Of a stretch of DNA of 64,000 bases, positions 1-12,400 are shown piece by piece (the stretch's first letter is position 1; each line of letters opens with the position of its first letter). Position numbers and translations under genes: made by a program. The DNA is from Mycogone perniciosa (taxonomy: Eukaryota; Ascomycota; Sordariomycetes; Hypocreales; Hypocreaceae): positions 186,001 through 250,000 of the forward strand of contig JAOALB010000025.1 in the NCBI GenBank assembly GCA_025331125.1, written 5' to 3'. The notes below the pieces were generated by a model. The model did not search any database. It saw only the letters and a program-made list of their open reading frames with translations, and was not told the origin of the DNA.

Positions 1-1104
1 GCTCGCCTGATGCTTGATTCTAGCAATAGCTGGGTTGTCCTTTTTGTCTTGTTTCCTCATAGTCCTTGGAATATCGTGCGGTGGGCTGGGAGCCGGCACC
101 ACTGATGGCGGACCGTGAGAAGGACTAGGAGGATTCCGATTAGGCATAAGACGAGAAGGTGGACGATGAGCAGGGGGGTTGGGTGGAGGGTGAGGAGCAG
201 AATTAGGTGAGAGATTCTGGTGAAGGTCTGGTAGAAGGTTGGGGTGGTTCTCCGGTTGAACATGGGGAGGTGATTGAAAAGAGGATTGCGGAGAGTCGTG
301 AGGAAGTTGCGAAATAATAGGTCGAGCCAATTGAGCTGGCTGCTGTTGAGGCTGAAGAGGAACGTTTATCGGCATAGGGGCCGGGGGCGAGATGCCTCGC
401 TGCTGTCCCCCCGCTTCCAGCATCCTCATGCAGTTCACACCCGGTCCAGGAGCTCTCTTGAAGTAAATAGTCAGTGCCACCCTTTGTTTCTTGGACTTTG
501 ACCTTGACGACCCCTTACTCCTTCTCTTATCGCTGTTCCTCTTATCACGCTTGGAATGGCGATCCGGAGAGTGTTCAATCCTCTTGAGTTTCGACTCCAG
601 CTGTGCGAGTGTGTACTCATATCGGGTATCTGATTCCATTTCTTGCAAGTCGTTTCTGGCGCGTTCGATTTGCCGCTGCAAGGGCGACGGGAGTTCCCTT
701 TTCTTATCGGTGACAAACTTAGGTTCTTTGTTTAGCTCCATCACCTTTCGGGCTGCTTCGTGCTGAGAGATGTCCGTCTCCGTTACACGCGATACCTTTT
801 CCCAGGTTGGTTCTGCGGGGTTACCCTCCTCGTCGATGTTATAACAGGACTTTTCTATGCGAACGACGACATAGGTAGAGAGTTGCCTCCGGGCACCCGC
901 CTCGGTGATAGACTCATTGTGGATGTCGACTATCTCGGGATTGTTCCGTAGCCGCTCAGGGGTCGACTGACGTGGGGCTTGGATATTGTATGTCGTAGAA
1001 GACCGACCTGGATTCAAGGGAGAGGAATTTTGTAGAATAGGATGGTTCGAAGAAGGCATTGCTCCGAGGCCTCTATCTGCTGGTTGATGCATGGTATGAT
1101 ACAT
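1..1104 (-). CDS. Hypothetical disordered, proline-rich protein (3' end off the window)
   Basis: On the minus strand a single frame stays open from an ATG at 1104 to the left edge without a stop, about 367 codons; the C-terminus lies outside the window. The first 90 residues are polar. They are followed by a charged helical stretch at about residues 110-160 (pattern RNDLQEMESDTRYEY, AQLESKLKRIE) that looks like a short coiled coil. Next comes a Lys/Arg/Ser-rich segment (SKRDKRNSDKRRSKGSS) and then a long Pro/Gln/Ser-rich tail. An alternative in-frame ATG lies at 1059; a stop lies upstream of 1104, so 1104 is the first possible ATG of this exon. I do not recognise the family. The composition suggests an intrinsically disordered, possibly nuclear protein, but that is inference from composition only. 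Confidence 0.6.
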   Translation of the reverse strand, partial: MYHTMHQPADRGLGAMPSSNHPILQNSSPLNPGRSSTTYNIQAPRQSTPERLRNNPEIVDIHNESITEAGARRQLSTYVVVRIEKSCYNIDEEGNPAEPTWEKVSRVTETDISQHEAARKVMELNKEPKFVTDKKRELPSPLQRQIERARNDLQEMESDTRYEYTLAQLESKLKRIEHSPDRHSKRDKRNSDKRRSKGSSRSKSKKQRVALTIYFKRAPGPGVNCMRMLEAGGQQRGISPPAPMPINVPLQPQQQPAQLARPIISQLPHDSPQSSFQSPPHVQPENHPNLLPDLHQNLSPNSAPHPPPNPPAHRPPSRLMPNRNPPSPSHGPPSVVPAPSPPHDIPRTMRKQDKKDNPAIARIKHQAS

Positions 1105-3367
1105 CTGAGATGGTGGGCTGTTGGGCAAGAAAATAGTTGCTTGCAAATGGATGAGGCTGTCCCGTAGCGCTCTTATCGTTTAAATGGATACCTCGTGATG
1201 GTAATTGGAAAAGCTTTATTGAAAAGACTTTCTTGGACGGGTGGAGTTAGACTTCGTTGCTGCTGAAGCAAGCCTATGGAGTTGTGGAGTGGGAAGGGGA
1301 GAAGAAGACGAGGTTATATATCTGTCTCAGGGCAGGTGCTTCAGGATGGCTACGTAACTCACTAGGAGCCAGGCGAATAAGGCATGGCATATCTTTGCCC
1401 GACAGAGTTACAGAAACCAGAGTGGTGTGTACCACATCTACATGTCGGCGAGGCGAAGCAACTCATGAGAACTTAGCCATCGAGGCAACCTGCACCTTGG
1501 CAACATAGGGGCGCTATTTCGGCGAGCTCTCAGGATCTAGTTTGGTCGTGTGTGCGGCTACTGCTGTAGCAAATGCCACGTATATCTTGTATGGTGACGA
1601 ACCTGCAGCTCAACCAATGCCGTGGTTGATACATGACTTCGACTACGGATGAACCGATAATAGTGCCAGCACAACAGCCACGTTCAGGTAGATATTTCCT
1701 CACTGTCAGTAAAAGGAACATGACCTCTCTATACACGTATTGCTTGGTCCCGTATGTTAGATCTGGTGATCCAGCATTGAGTAACCTCTCCTGCGTGTAC
1801 GATACTGCGGTTCGCCATTACACAAGCCTCGACCTTGGCATCCTGTCGAGAAACTTCGAATCTGTCGACTTCCTGGTGGTGATTCGCAATTGATTGAGGC
1901 ATCAATTGAGGCATCCAGAACGCCTCATGCCAACTTCGCATGAAACATGACCAGAGACTCCTGCATATAGTACTGCAAGGTGGTAGACCACGTCAACTCC
2001 AGCTGCAGCATTTTGCCCAGCCGCAGTGCGCACAGCCTTGGTCAATGTTAAGACAGCCAAGACGTTGATCAACTGATTGATTACAGCTGCCAGGCAGCCT
2101 AGCGAATATGTTGAGACTCATCGTTGATGGGGGGTGGTCAGCAACCTCCATTGGTCCGACATTGCCAACACTGAATGCAAAACGTAGCGTGGAGTTTGTG
2201 CCTCGGAACCCATCGGATAACCTGGGGTTCACTCACCACAACTGACGGCTCCATACTTCGTACAATCTGAGGAATGAGAAGCTTCTAGTTGCTCTTATTG
2301 GCATATCCAGACCCGATCATCGCCCCTCGGCTGGGGCCGCAGGGCACTCATAATGCAGTGAAACTTGTCCAGAGTGTGTGACATTGATACTCGTACGAAA
2401 GCTTAGGCTGATAACTCAACTCGTCCAGCCCCCTGACCCTGGCAGCCGGCTGCCTGCTTTGTGGGCTGACTGACGTGGAGGTTTTGTGTGGTACCACAAG
2501 ATATATAGTGAGTCGAGTGCCTCTTTTCTTGTGTTACACACACTCACCTTCCCCCTCTCAGGTAATAGCATCTCCGGGCGAGTCAAATGCCTTCGGCTCT
2601 CAGCCCCCCGCCGCACGTCAACAACTGATAGGCTAGCAGGAATCCCGGACGAGGCCGCTGCAGACAAATCTAGGGTTTGAGGCTGTGGATTCCAAGGGAG
2701 AGGGTAGGACCTGCTGCGGCGGTCTAACAAATCGGTGGAGGCATCGGTCTTCTAATGTTGGGTGCAAAAAGGAGACTCCCTTCTCCCCTATCCGAAGATG
2801 ATCACTCAGGCCACTCCGTACAGGGTGCATGTTGACCCCTGCCTCCACACCAAATACTGTTTTTGCCACCTGCAAACCGTAATTCGCCTTGCCAGGTTGA
2901 AAATTCGAAGCAATTACATCCGCGAACCATCCCAGCCCAAAATAGAATTCGGCCTCAAGGCCTTGTCAAGGCACCCTGCCAACACGTTTCCTTGCGTGTA
3001 TGCCTCCCTGTGTCACAAGGTCTTTTGGAAGAACTTATACGTCAACCGGACGCCTACCCCAGTCTGTAGTAGAGACTCATTGGAATGCTCCTGTGTCAGT
3101 AGAGGGCCGGAAAGAACCAATCCGTTGATTCACCTCGGCTTGTTGAATTCACTCAGGTCAGTAGTGACCCATGATCAAAATCCACGTGATCACCGACTCA
3201 ATGGCCTGAAGTGTTCATGTCATCGTATTTGGTTCTACATTATTATGTAGCATGTCATGCTCCGAAATGACCGCCGCCAGTATATATACACCAGCCACTC
3301 GATAAATCGCCGAGTTGGCCGTGGAAAATCTCATCATTGTGTCTGATTCGTAACGCGCTTTACTCGC
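1105..3367. other. Intergenic region without a supported gene
   Basis: About 2.26 kb lie between the start of the partial left gene and the stop codon of cullin-4. Several open stretches of 60-160 codons occur (for example 2762-3250 plus, which opens with GTG). None shows a recognisable domain, a coherent codon pattern or convincing splice sites. The part next to 1104 should contain the promoter of the left gene, and the part next to 3368 the cullin-4 3' UTR. TATA-like sequences occur near 3285. Confidence 0.5.
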
Positions 3368-5997
3368 TTATGCCAGGTAAGTGTAAGAGTTCTCTTCCCG
3401 TTCGATATAATCCTTCTCAATCAAGCTGTACTCATAGTTAGTCCTCAATTTCCACCTAAATGCAAGACTCTGTGAAGCTTACCTCTCAATCTCCTTCTTA
3501 ATCGCAGCGGGCTCAACACTGCCCCTCTTCTTAGTGAGATTGATGACCTCGGCTACCAACTCGGCGTGTCCCATCTTCTTGCGGCTCTTCATAATCCGCA
3601 CAATAGCTGCCTGCGTCTCGAACCGCCGGTCTTGGGCGATCCGCTCATGTGTAGCCTTGTTCTCCTCCTTTGTCTCCTTGAGTTGAATCTGATTGATCTT
3701 GATACGGTACTTGGGATCGGTGTAAGCCTTATTGAAGGTGAATGTGTCAGTAGGCTTCACATCACGACCCTTTGGATGCTTCGCTAGCACTCGCGCCTTT
3801 CCGCATGCGAGTGATTGAAGCGTCCGGTCAAGATCACCAGCCTGGAGCCCGGTGGCCGCGGCAATTTGCTCATATGCCAAAAATCCATCGGGTGGGAGGT
3901 CATTAAAGAGAAGCAGCACAACAGCTTGGAAGGCAGAGACAAGGAGCTCTTTTTGTCCCTTGGGGAAGCTTGCATTGATGGCACAGTGCGCCAGTGAGTG
4001 CTTCCAGGTCAAAACTCGGCCGGTGTGCTTGTTCTTGTAATGTCTATCGAACCGCTCAATTTGAGTGGCCACCTCATCGGGCAGATTCAACCGAACATCG
4101 GGGTATGTCGGCCATGCGGCTGCTGACAAGATCATAACTTGCAGATCCACAGCCCCCTTGCGTTCTGAGTTAGCTTGGCACCACTGCTTGTAGGCTTCCA
4201 TCTCATCCTTAGCAAGCTCTTGGTCCTTGAACATCTGTTCTAAGTTGTGTGTAAAGTTGGATCCACACTCCCCTCTCAGTTTTGTCAACATGTTGCGTTC
4301 TGCGTCTTGGCTGGCGCTGCGACCCATGAGCAGACGACGGGCAAGGTCTTTCTTGTAAAAGGCCTCGAATGCGTCTTTACCCTCGATGAATCGGAAGAGC
4401 TCAAGCGCCTGGTCCAGTTGTCTGTCCAACTCCGCATCCTCATCTGCAGTGCTTGTCTGTCCCTGTTTCTCAGCGGCGACTCTATCCCTGGTGTCAGAAA
4501 GAAGTTCTTGAGGCAGGGCTTTGATACCGCCGCGAAGTAGCATGTCGATATACTTAGCCGTCATCTCTCCGATCTTCGAGGTTCCCGTGTCCCAGCAGTC
4601 AGCTATGCGCCGGTCATTCATAAACTTGCCGAAAGCGTCCCGCATACCCCAAAGGAAGTCTTCGTCCTTGCCGAATGCGTCGCGAATCATCAAATCCAAT
4701 GACCGGCGCAAATCCAACAGCCGGAGCACCATGTCATCACCCCGCTCCTTGTCTGACACGATGGAAGCGCCCGTTTCCCGGATGTAATCACTCCAAGGTG
4801 CTTTCAGTTTCTTCTGTATCCCTGATAGCCGAAGAAGATCATACAAACCCTTCATGGACTTCACATCTCTGTCAGACAAGAGATTTGACAGACTGCCACC
4901 ATGAAGCAGCTTGTCCGAGTACTGGTCTATTAGAATGGTGTGCGCTGAGCCCATCAATTGCCTCTTGGTCGTGCTGTCGATGTTGTACTCCATGCAGCGG
5001 TAATCTTCCTTGTGTAGGAGGGTCTCGCAAGCCACGATATAATCTTTGAGATTCAGAGAACTGCAGGTTTCGCCAAAATCCTTGAAGTATGCTTCGGAAT
5101 CTTGCAGAAAAACAGGCTCAAAATATTTTGTGTATACTCCCTGCACATACAGCATCATAACAGAGCTTCTAAGCAGTTCAGAATCCATGCGGCCGTCTGC
5201 CCTGCGATCGTAATCAATCAGCTCGCATACCCCTGTGATTATGGCGCCCCCGATTGAGGCGCTGGAATCTGAAGCCGAAGGTTGTGATGAGAAAGTCATT
5301 CGGCAGAAGCGCGTGATTGTCATATCGTTAATGCACTGAAGCCCTTGCAGTAGCAGATATGTGCGGTCAAGGTAGCTGAACGTCGACCGAATAAGGATCT
5401 AGAGACGAGTTAGCGACAGATTGGTATCAGAATCAGGTCCACGCCGGGTGGACAGACCGTCTGTTTGTTCCATGTTTTCCATTCTGCCAATACTCTTGTT
5501 AAGACCTCGAAAGCCGAGATGTTGCTGGCGCTCTGTATCCTGGGTAATATGACGCCCCGTAGATGCCTATCGACCCGGTCTTTGAGCATCCGATTCACCT
5601 TCTCGGCACTCCCGTGTCGACACACATCCTCCACACCCCGATACAACCGCTCGAGGGGCACGGCCGGGTTTCTCCCGCTGAATATCGATTCCAGCGCCTC
5701 CTCAAGCTCCCGCTCCGTCCGAGAGTAGTATTCTTCAATCCGAGTATCGTGGTTGACAGGGCTCCGGAGATTCTTGATGACTAGCTTCCGAGCGCCAGTC
5801 TGCGGTTGGAAGGCCGATTGGCGCTTTGTCAGGTCAATCGTCTCGGGCAGCTTGCCCCTCGCCTTAGCGCTCGCCATCGTGCCGCTATCCGAGAACCTGG
5901 GCCTCTTAGAAGAGGTCGGCGACGAGGGAGACGAAGATGAGGAAACGCGTGGGCGGCGGCGGGAGGGGGAGGCCGGATCGACTGTCGCTGGTTGCAT
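3368..5997 (-). CDS. cul4: Cullin-4, scaffold of CRL4 E3 ubiquitin ligases
   Basis: Three exons (5997-5458, 5398-3483, 3425-3368) encode 837 aa. Introns are 59 nt (5399-5457) and 57 nt (3426-3482). Cullin-4 organises RING ligases in which DDB1-type adaptors bind the N-terminal half and Rbx1 plus E2 bind the C-terminal half; in fungi CRL4 acts in DNA repair and heterochromatin formation. A Ser/Pro/Arg-rich leader of about 50 residues precedes the cullin-4-typical motif GARKLVIKNLR. The cullin-repeat signature SYLDRTYLL follows the first intron. The C-terminal winged helix contains IVRIMKSRK, the neddylation site lysine. The last exon supplies only the terminal residues (LIEKDYIERE...YTYLA), the invariant cullin end, so a model stopping before 3482 would be wrong. 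The leader also contains IDLT, a SUMO-interaction-like motif (inference). Confidence 0.95.
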
Positions 5998-6443
5998 GAA
6001 CGACGAGAGGTGTTGGCGACAACTTGGGCTACGCTGTTGTCCGTGTTTCGGAGTGGTGTTCTGTGATACGAGTTTGCGTTTGGTGCGACGAGAGAGACTG
6101 AAGCGTCGTGATATGTTTCCATTAAATCCGAAATGCTGTAGGCTTATGCGGGATCATCTAAGAAGGATGGAATATGATGATGGTTGAAGGAGGTTCGGGG
6201 CTGGAGGTTCCCCGCGATAAGATAAGAGAGCTTCGTGAATGCCTATATACTTCGTAGGACGCGCTTAATTCCGGTTCAAACGCGTCCGCCACTTTCATAC
6301 TATCAAACCCAAGCGCCATACACTATTACTACCTAGGCAATACTACTACATACATGTATGATTTGTGAATATTTCGTAGAAATAGTATATGCCCTCCTTG
6401 CTACATGGAAAAAGGATGTGATAAGTAATATCCTGGCATCGAC
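5998..6443. other. Short intergenic: cullin-4 promoter side and TEL1 3' end
   Basis: About 450 bp separate the cullin-4 ATG from the TEL1 stop codon; both genes are on the minus strand. The stretch must hold the TEL1 3' UTR and the cullin-4 promoter. No further gene was seen. A degenerate TACTTCGTA element lies near 6249. Confidence 0.5.
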
Positions 6444-9400
6444 TTAGGCATAGGCCGCCCATCCTGTACTTCTGGTCAGCATCGAATCAAACAGGACGAT
6501 ATTATAATTCACAATCTTGACATACCTGAATACAACACGGCAAGATTACGCTCATCTGTTGCCTGGTTGATGAGGTCATTCACCGTAGCCGTCACGCTTA
6601 GAGTCTTGGAAAGCTTCTTCCTCACAACCTCCAGAGCACGATCTCCTTCTGAAGGCTCATTCAGGTGGCCTCCTGACTTCTTGCCCTTCTTCGTCTCCAC
6701 ATCTGCTTGGTCTGGATCGTCCATGACACCTTCGTCATCCTGTCTGGCCTTCTGTAGTTTAGCCAGTCGAAGTGGCGAGACGGACCAGCTATACAATGGA
6801 TCGTAGCGCAAAACATCCAAGATAGTCATAATGGAGTATTGTTCTTCTCGCAAGGCATCAAGAGTGAATTCGCAGCACCGGCGGAAGACACCTTCTGTTT
6901 TAGTGATTCCCATCCCATCCACAATGTCTCTCGTAAGACGGAAGGGCACGAGTTCTGGCACGGGAAGAATGCGTCCGGTCTCAAAAGCGATACCCAAATC
7001 GATGTGGACCACCTCACCAGTCTTTGTGTCAAGAAGAATGTTATGGCCGTGTCGATCACCCAGGCCCAAGACGTGTCCAAGCATGGATATAGCTGCCGTA
7101 CTTCTTGTGTATGCCAATCGCTTCACAAACCAGTCATCAGGGTCCACGAAATTCTCCATGAAGAAATACCGCATGACGGGCTGGAATTTCTCCGTTACCC
7201 TACGATATGTGCTTATGCGCTGTTCCACCGTCCTGTTCTGCACACTAAATATCTCTTTTCGGCACTGGGAGCCTTTGAGGTCTCTAGGGTGGTATCTCTC
7301 ATGGGCTGGCATGAGAAACTCGTGCAGCGGGATGGTGTCGCGAACAAACTCAATTAGTCCAGAAGACGCAGTAAGCGGGAGCACTTTGTAGGTTCGAATG
7401 CCCAGATTTCGCTGCTGTGTAGTTCTGTGGAGCTTCAGCAACGAAGAAACAGCCGAGAAAACTTGTTCCATTATCGCGTCCTGGCGGAGATCATCCTGAC
7501 CTCCCTTGACCAACTGCTTATACTTCATGCCATCGGTCCCCACCGCGGTGATAATCTTGGGCGCGCTGACACCGGAAGCGATAGACATTGTCGGCTCAAG
7601 TCTCGAGATGATTGGAATCTTCGAGTAGTCTTTATTGGGGTTCACTTCGATATGCATTGTCGGTGGCGGTATTCGGTACTTTGCGAGGCAGTTCATCAAG
7701 CTATTTGCTGCACCAGAGTCCTTCAATGCAATCTTTGCGCCGGACTTGTACTTTGTCGAGTTTCTATCCAAAGCAAGGCCATGGTAATATTTGCTCGTCT
7801 TGTCTAAAGATACCCAGATATCGGCGACGGACTTTGTGGTTGCGAGCTTCTGGGCAACCTTTTCAGTAGCCTTAACGCGTAGCACTGCTACCTCATCCTT
7901 TTGTTGTGCCCTTGCTTTGGTACCGGACCAGATCTGGTACATGCCATGGTATGGATGGTCGACACAGATATTATAGACTAATTCTAGGAGTAAGCTCTGA
8001 AAAGTGGTGTCTTGGTTCTGAAGTCTTGAAGTAAGCTGGCTCATCAAGCCGGCAAACTTATAGGTTGGCACTTTTGAAAGATGACGCATCGCTGCCTTGT
8101 TCGTAGTCTCTTCGTCCGACCGTTCAAGCCACAGTGCCGTGAAGCGCAAGGCATCGTTGTTGTACTCATCCGAGTAGGCCAGGGACAGCAGGTAGTTTTC
8201 AAGGCTGAGACGTACAAATTCGCTGCGCGTCAGCTCGACACGACGCAATTCCTGCTCGTCAAGGTCAAGCCACTGTTTCTCCTTGGCAAGGACATGGGAA
8301 TATTTGGCCTTGAGCTGTGAGTCTCTTGTGGATGAAATGAGTGATTTGAGCTCTTCTACTTCATCATTCTTGCCCCTTTTAAGACTTTGCAACCGCGCAA
8401 GGTCTTCAAGGCTGTCGGGGTCCTGCAGCTGTTCATCGCAGAACATTGCAAATTGATGAAATACGAGACCCGCCTCCTTCCCTTCGACGTCACCTTTGAG
8501 TTCTTTGAGAGCTGGCTCCAGATATTTCTTCTGAATATCTCGAGGCTTTTCAAGGCGTGCAACAGAGATCTTGTGTCCAATCTTTGAGAGGAGGTCAGAT
8601 CGACTCACTGCAATGGCCTGCTTCTTAAGGGCTGCAGAATTGTCGATTCCCTGGAGCATTCGGATAGATGAACTCATTTCTCCATGATCCCATAGAGAGT
8701 TTGCTACTTCAATTTTAATCGCAGCATCAACGTGAATTCCCAGTTCCTCGCAAGGTTGTATCAAGTCAGTCAAGGCAGTCGAAATATTCAGCGATTCCTG
8801 TGTGGCCTGGTGGTAACGGTAGATACCAGACGCTAAGAGCATTGACTTGACTTCCATTTGCCTCAAGGCCGCCACAGATAGCGTTGCGTTGCTAAATAGT
8901 GAACTACGTTGACTGAGCATACTCATTGTTGTCCTGCGGCAGGACAGAATCTGACTGACATCATCATACCTAAGAAGAGTTAGCGATCCCGTAGATGAAC
9001 ATATCATAAATGTCCTACTTACATGCCGCTTCTCATCCATTGACTGCGATCTTGAAGTTGGTGAGTAATGCTCTCTAGTTCCGTTGCATCCGAGACATTC
9101 AGGAGCTGATCGAGCTCGGTCAAGGCAGCTAATGCTCCCAACCGACTTCTCAACGCTGTCGCGTTATGACTGTGGCCAACCAAGCTTTGCATAATACGAG
9201 AAAATCCTTCGTAAATTGTTGACCGAATCACGGGCAAACTTGTTGCTTGGTGAATGGTCTGATAGGCCTTGTATGTGACGACGGCGTGATGGTCGCTCGC
9301 TGCTGGTACTGGGAGATTCCATCTCTCAAGTCTTCTCGCCGTACGGAACGTGCTTTCCAAGGAAGACGGGGTAGAACCATGGTTCTGTTGAGTTTGTAAC

Positions 9401-12400
9401 AGAGAGTGTGACAATCCAACGAATCCCAGGGTGCTCAACGCTTTGGCCAAAGCTTGACCATCTGTCTCCGAGGCAGTCTGTCGCAGGCGAATATGGCTGT
9501 CATACTGCGCCCCTCTGAACGCTAAGCTTTTTGTCCCTTCTTGTTCGTATTCTAGACGAGCCAGGACCTTTGACAGGCTTGCATCTTCTGGTAGACCATA
9601 GTAAGCATCAGGGTCATCGATATTTTCGAAAATAGTTAACAGAATCTCGTTGATATCAACTTCCTTAGCTATAGATGATCTTCTAGACGACCGAGCAGTT
9701 TCAGAAGAGACTAGCTCGGCAAAGAGAAGAGCTGACTTGTGCATGCCACAACGTGTAGCTGAAGACGCCGCCGTGGTGTAGTCAATATCTAGCCAATGCA
9801 GTCGATCGGCTATGGAGGATTCCTTGGGATACTCCTGGGTTCTCAGATAAAGGATTGTATTAATTAGTAGTTTGATATTCTCTTTGGCAGCAGGTTCTGT
9901 TGAAGATAACCATTGTTTCATTGCACCGGAAACAGATCGCTTAGTAGTTTGTTGCTGTTCAAGCTGGAAGTAAAGAACCAGGTGGACGACGAAGGGGAAT
10001 GCCTTTTCAGCAAACCCTTTCACTTTGATTAGTACTGGAGAAAGGACTGAGAGAAGTATTGAATCCGGTACAGACTGTGCAAGGTGGGCACTCAAGCGTG
10101 GCAACCAATTTTGTGATGCGATGTCTTCGGACCACGAGAATTGTTCACCCTCTGCTGGACTGTTGAGATCTGTCTCCGATGGTGGAGAGCGGTACGAACC
10201 CCATTGGGATGTGAGAAAAAGAGATTCAGACAAGCTCCGTTGGCATGCCGTGACAAGTGGTCCGTCATCCTCCAGAACTGCTTGCGATATTGCAGTCCTT
10301 AAGGTAGCTTCGGCCAATCCAGCGGTTACTGAGTTAGGGTCCGTGGTAAGATCTTGGAGTAGGCACAGCAGCCCCATCTCGGATCCATGGGGTCCAGGTG
10401 CGATCTTTTCATATTGTGCAAGTCGCGACTCTCGTAGAATACCTTCGGGGATATTACCAGAAGATGAGAATGAACGACCTACAACCCTCCCTGCCCACGC
10501 TAAATAGTTGTCACTGAGATTTTGTGCCTCGCAGCTCTTCCACACTGCCGCGGCCCGAGAGACGGCATCTCGGTCGTTTTCGACAACATCGTTCATAATA
10601 TGTGTAGGTATCGTGAAGTCACCACAGAGCAGGCCGAGAGCAAGTTGGCGAGAGGACTCATTGAGAAGCTGGCTATCCGCTGCCTCATCCTTGAGTATGT
10701 CAAGAAGAAGTTTGCTTTCGAATGTATTCTTCTCTGCATTCCCAAAAGATCGAATGTGTGCTGCTGATTGTGTGATGGACTTGAAAGAACTGCTCTGTAA
10801 CTCGCTGTCAAATCTAGGTGATGTGTAGTCTGCCAAATATTGACTGAACCATTCATGGAACTTTTGTGCTTTGCTCATGGTGGCCTTAAACTGACTCTCC
10901 TGAGTAGTGCTCGACTGGCTAGATTCGAGGAAAACCCTCAATGAGGCCAAAGTGGATAGAGCATAACCAGCTAAGAAAGATGGCGCCTGACTTAGGTATG
11001 TCTTTCCTCGAGAAATTAAGTATTGGCTAATCCCTAATGCATCATCTGCACACTCTGAATCCACAATAAAACTGCGGATGGAGTCAAGAAGCATCTCCAG
11101 AGAATATGACTCAAGAGCCACGGGTCCAGCCAAGCATATGAGAATCCTCACTTTTCGCAGAACAGAGCATGCATGAAGTGAACCCAGAGCTGGGTGAACA
11201 GTATTGAACAGCTTTCTGGCGATTGAAACCACCAATGCAGGTGTCCAGAGTTCGTGAAATTGGTACTCTGTTCCTTGACACAGCCTGAAAAGTTCATGAA
11301 AGACGTATTTTGCCCGGAACATCGGTTGCTGATTTGGTGGGAGAGTTGCGGGAGAATGTGCAATTTTCTTGATAGCCTCCATGTTCTCACCCGCATATTT
11401 GAGATATGGTTGTTTCATGAACACTCTTTCTATAGCGTCTTCTTGATCGATGATGTCGAAAAATAGGGCGACGATATCAACGAAGTTCATGTAGATCGCC
11501 TCTATGAATGCCTTGGAGCCCATCTTCTTCTTGATTCGGTCCTCCCCCTTCCCTTTATCCGAACTGCCAAAGGTGGCCACATAGACCATACCATAGGCCA
11601 ATGCAGTTGTGAAGTTGCATTGAATTAGCTCGGTCTCGGCAACCCCAATTAATCGAGCCAATTCTGCACTTGCAGTATCCTGACCTCGCATCATTGCCAA
11701 ACCGATTGCCTCAGCTTGCGCTGAAATAAGCAATTCCTTGAGACTGGTGTAACCAAATATGGAGAAAGGGATGTTTTCCACCGGATCGTTTTCGAGCCAA
11801 GTGTAAAGGAGCTGGCGAGAAAACAGCTGAAACAACTCCTTCGGTGACTCTAAGTGCAGTGTACTAGATATGTCTGCCAAACATCGTTTTGCATAGTCTG
11901 TTGACTGGGCAATTTTACCTGGCGTCTCAAAAATATGATAGGTGCATCTTCGCAAAAGAGTCGGCCAACGGCAAGCCATCTTGGATAGAACAAGCAGGCG
12001 AAAAGCAATACCAGCAGTGTTTTCCGGGTCTGTCGGAAGGCTATCAAGAACATCAACAAAGACTTCATCGTGAAGCATTAGGATGTATAGCTCGAATATA
12101 TTGGCAACCCTTTCTGCAACAAAGCATTTCACCTTCATCGACCCTTTGTTCAGAATAGAGAGTAAGGATGTTCGACATGAATCAAGCCCAAGGCTCGTGC
12201 CGTATCCAGGATTGACTCTCAAAAGAGTAAAGAGTAAGCGTGCCAGGGACATCTGGGTTTTTGAAGACAGAATGTTGGAAGGAAAGCAGACCTTAACGAA
12301 GTAATTGTATAGGTCGCCAACCCTATCCGACAAGTTCTGGTTATCGTGCAACCAAATGCCGTTTAATCCATCAATCACTTCAATGCATGTAGTCTGAGCA

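Noticed and set aside
2762..3250. 162-codon plus-strand open frame
   Set aside because: It begins with GTG, has no domain, lies in intergenic DNA, and its composition is not protein-like.
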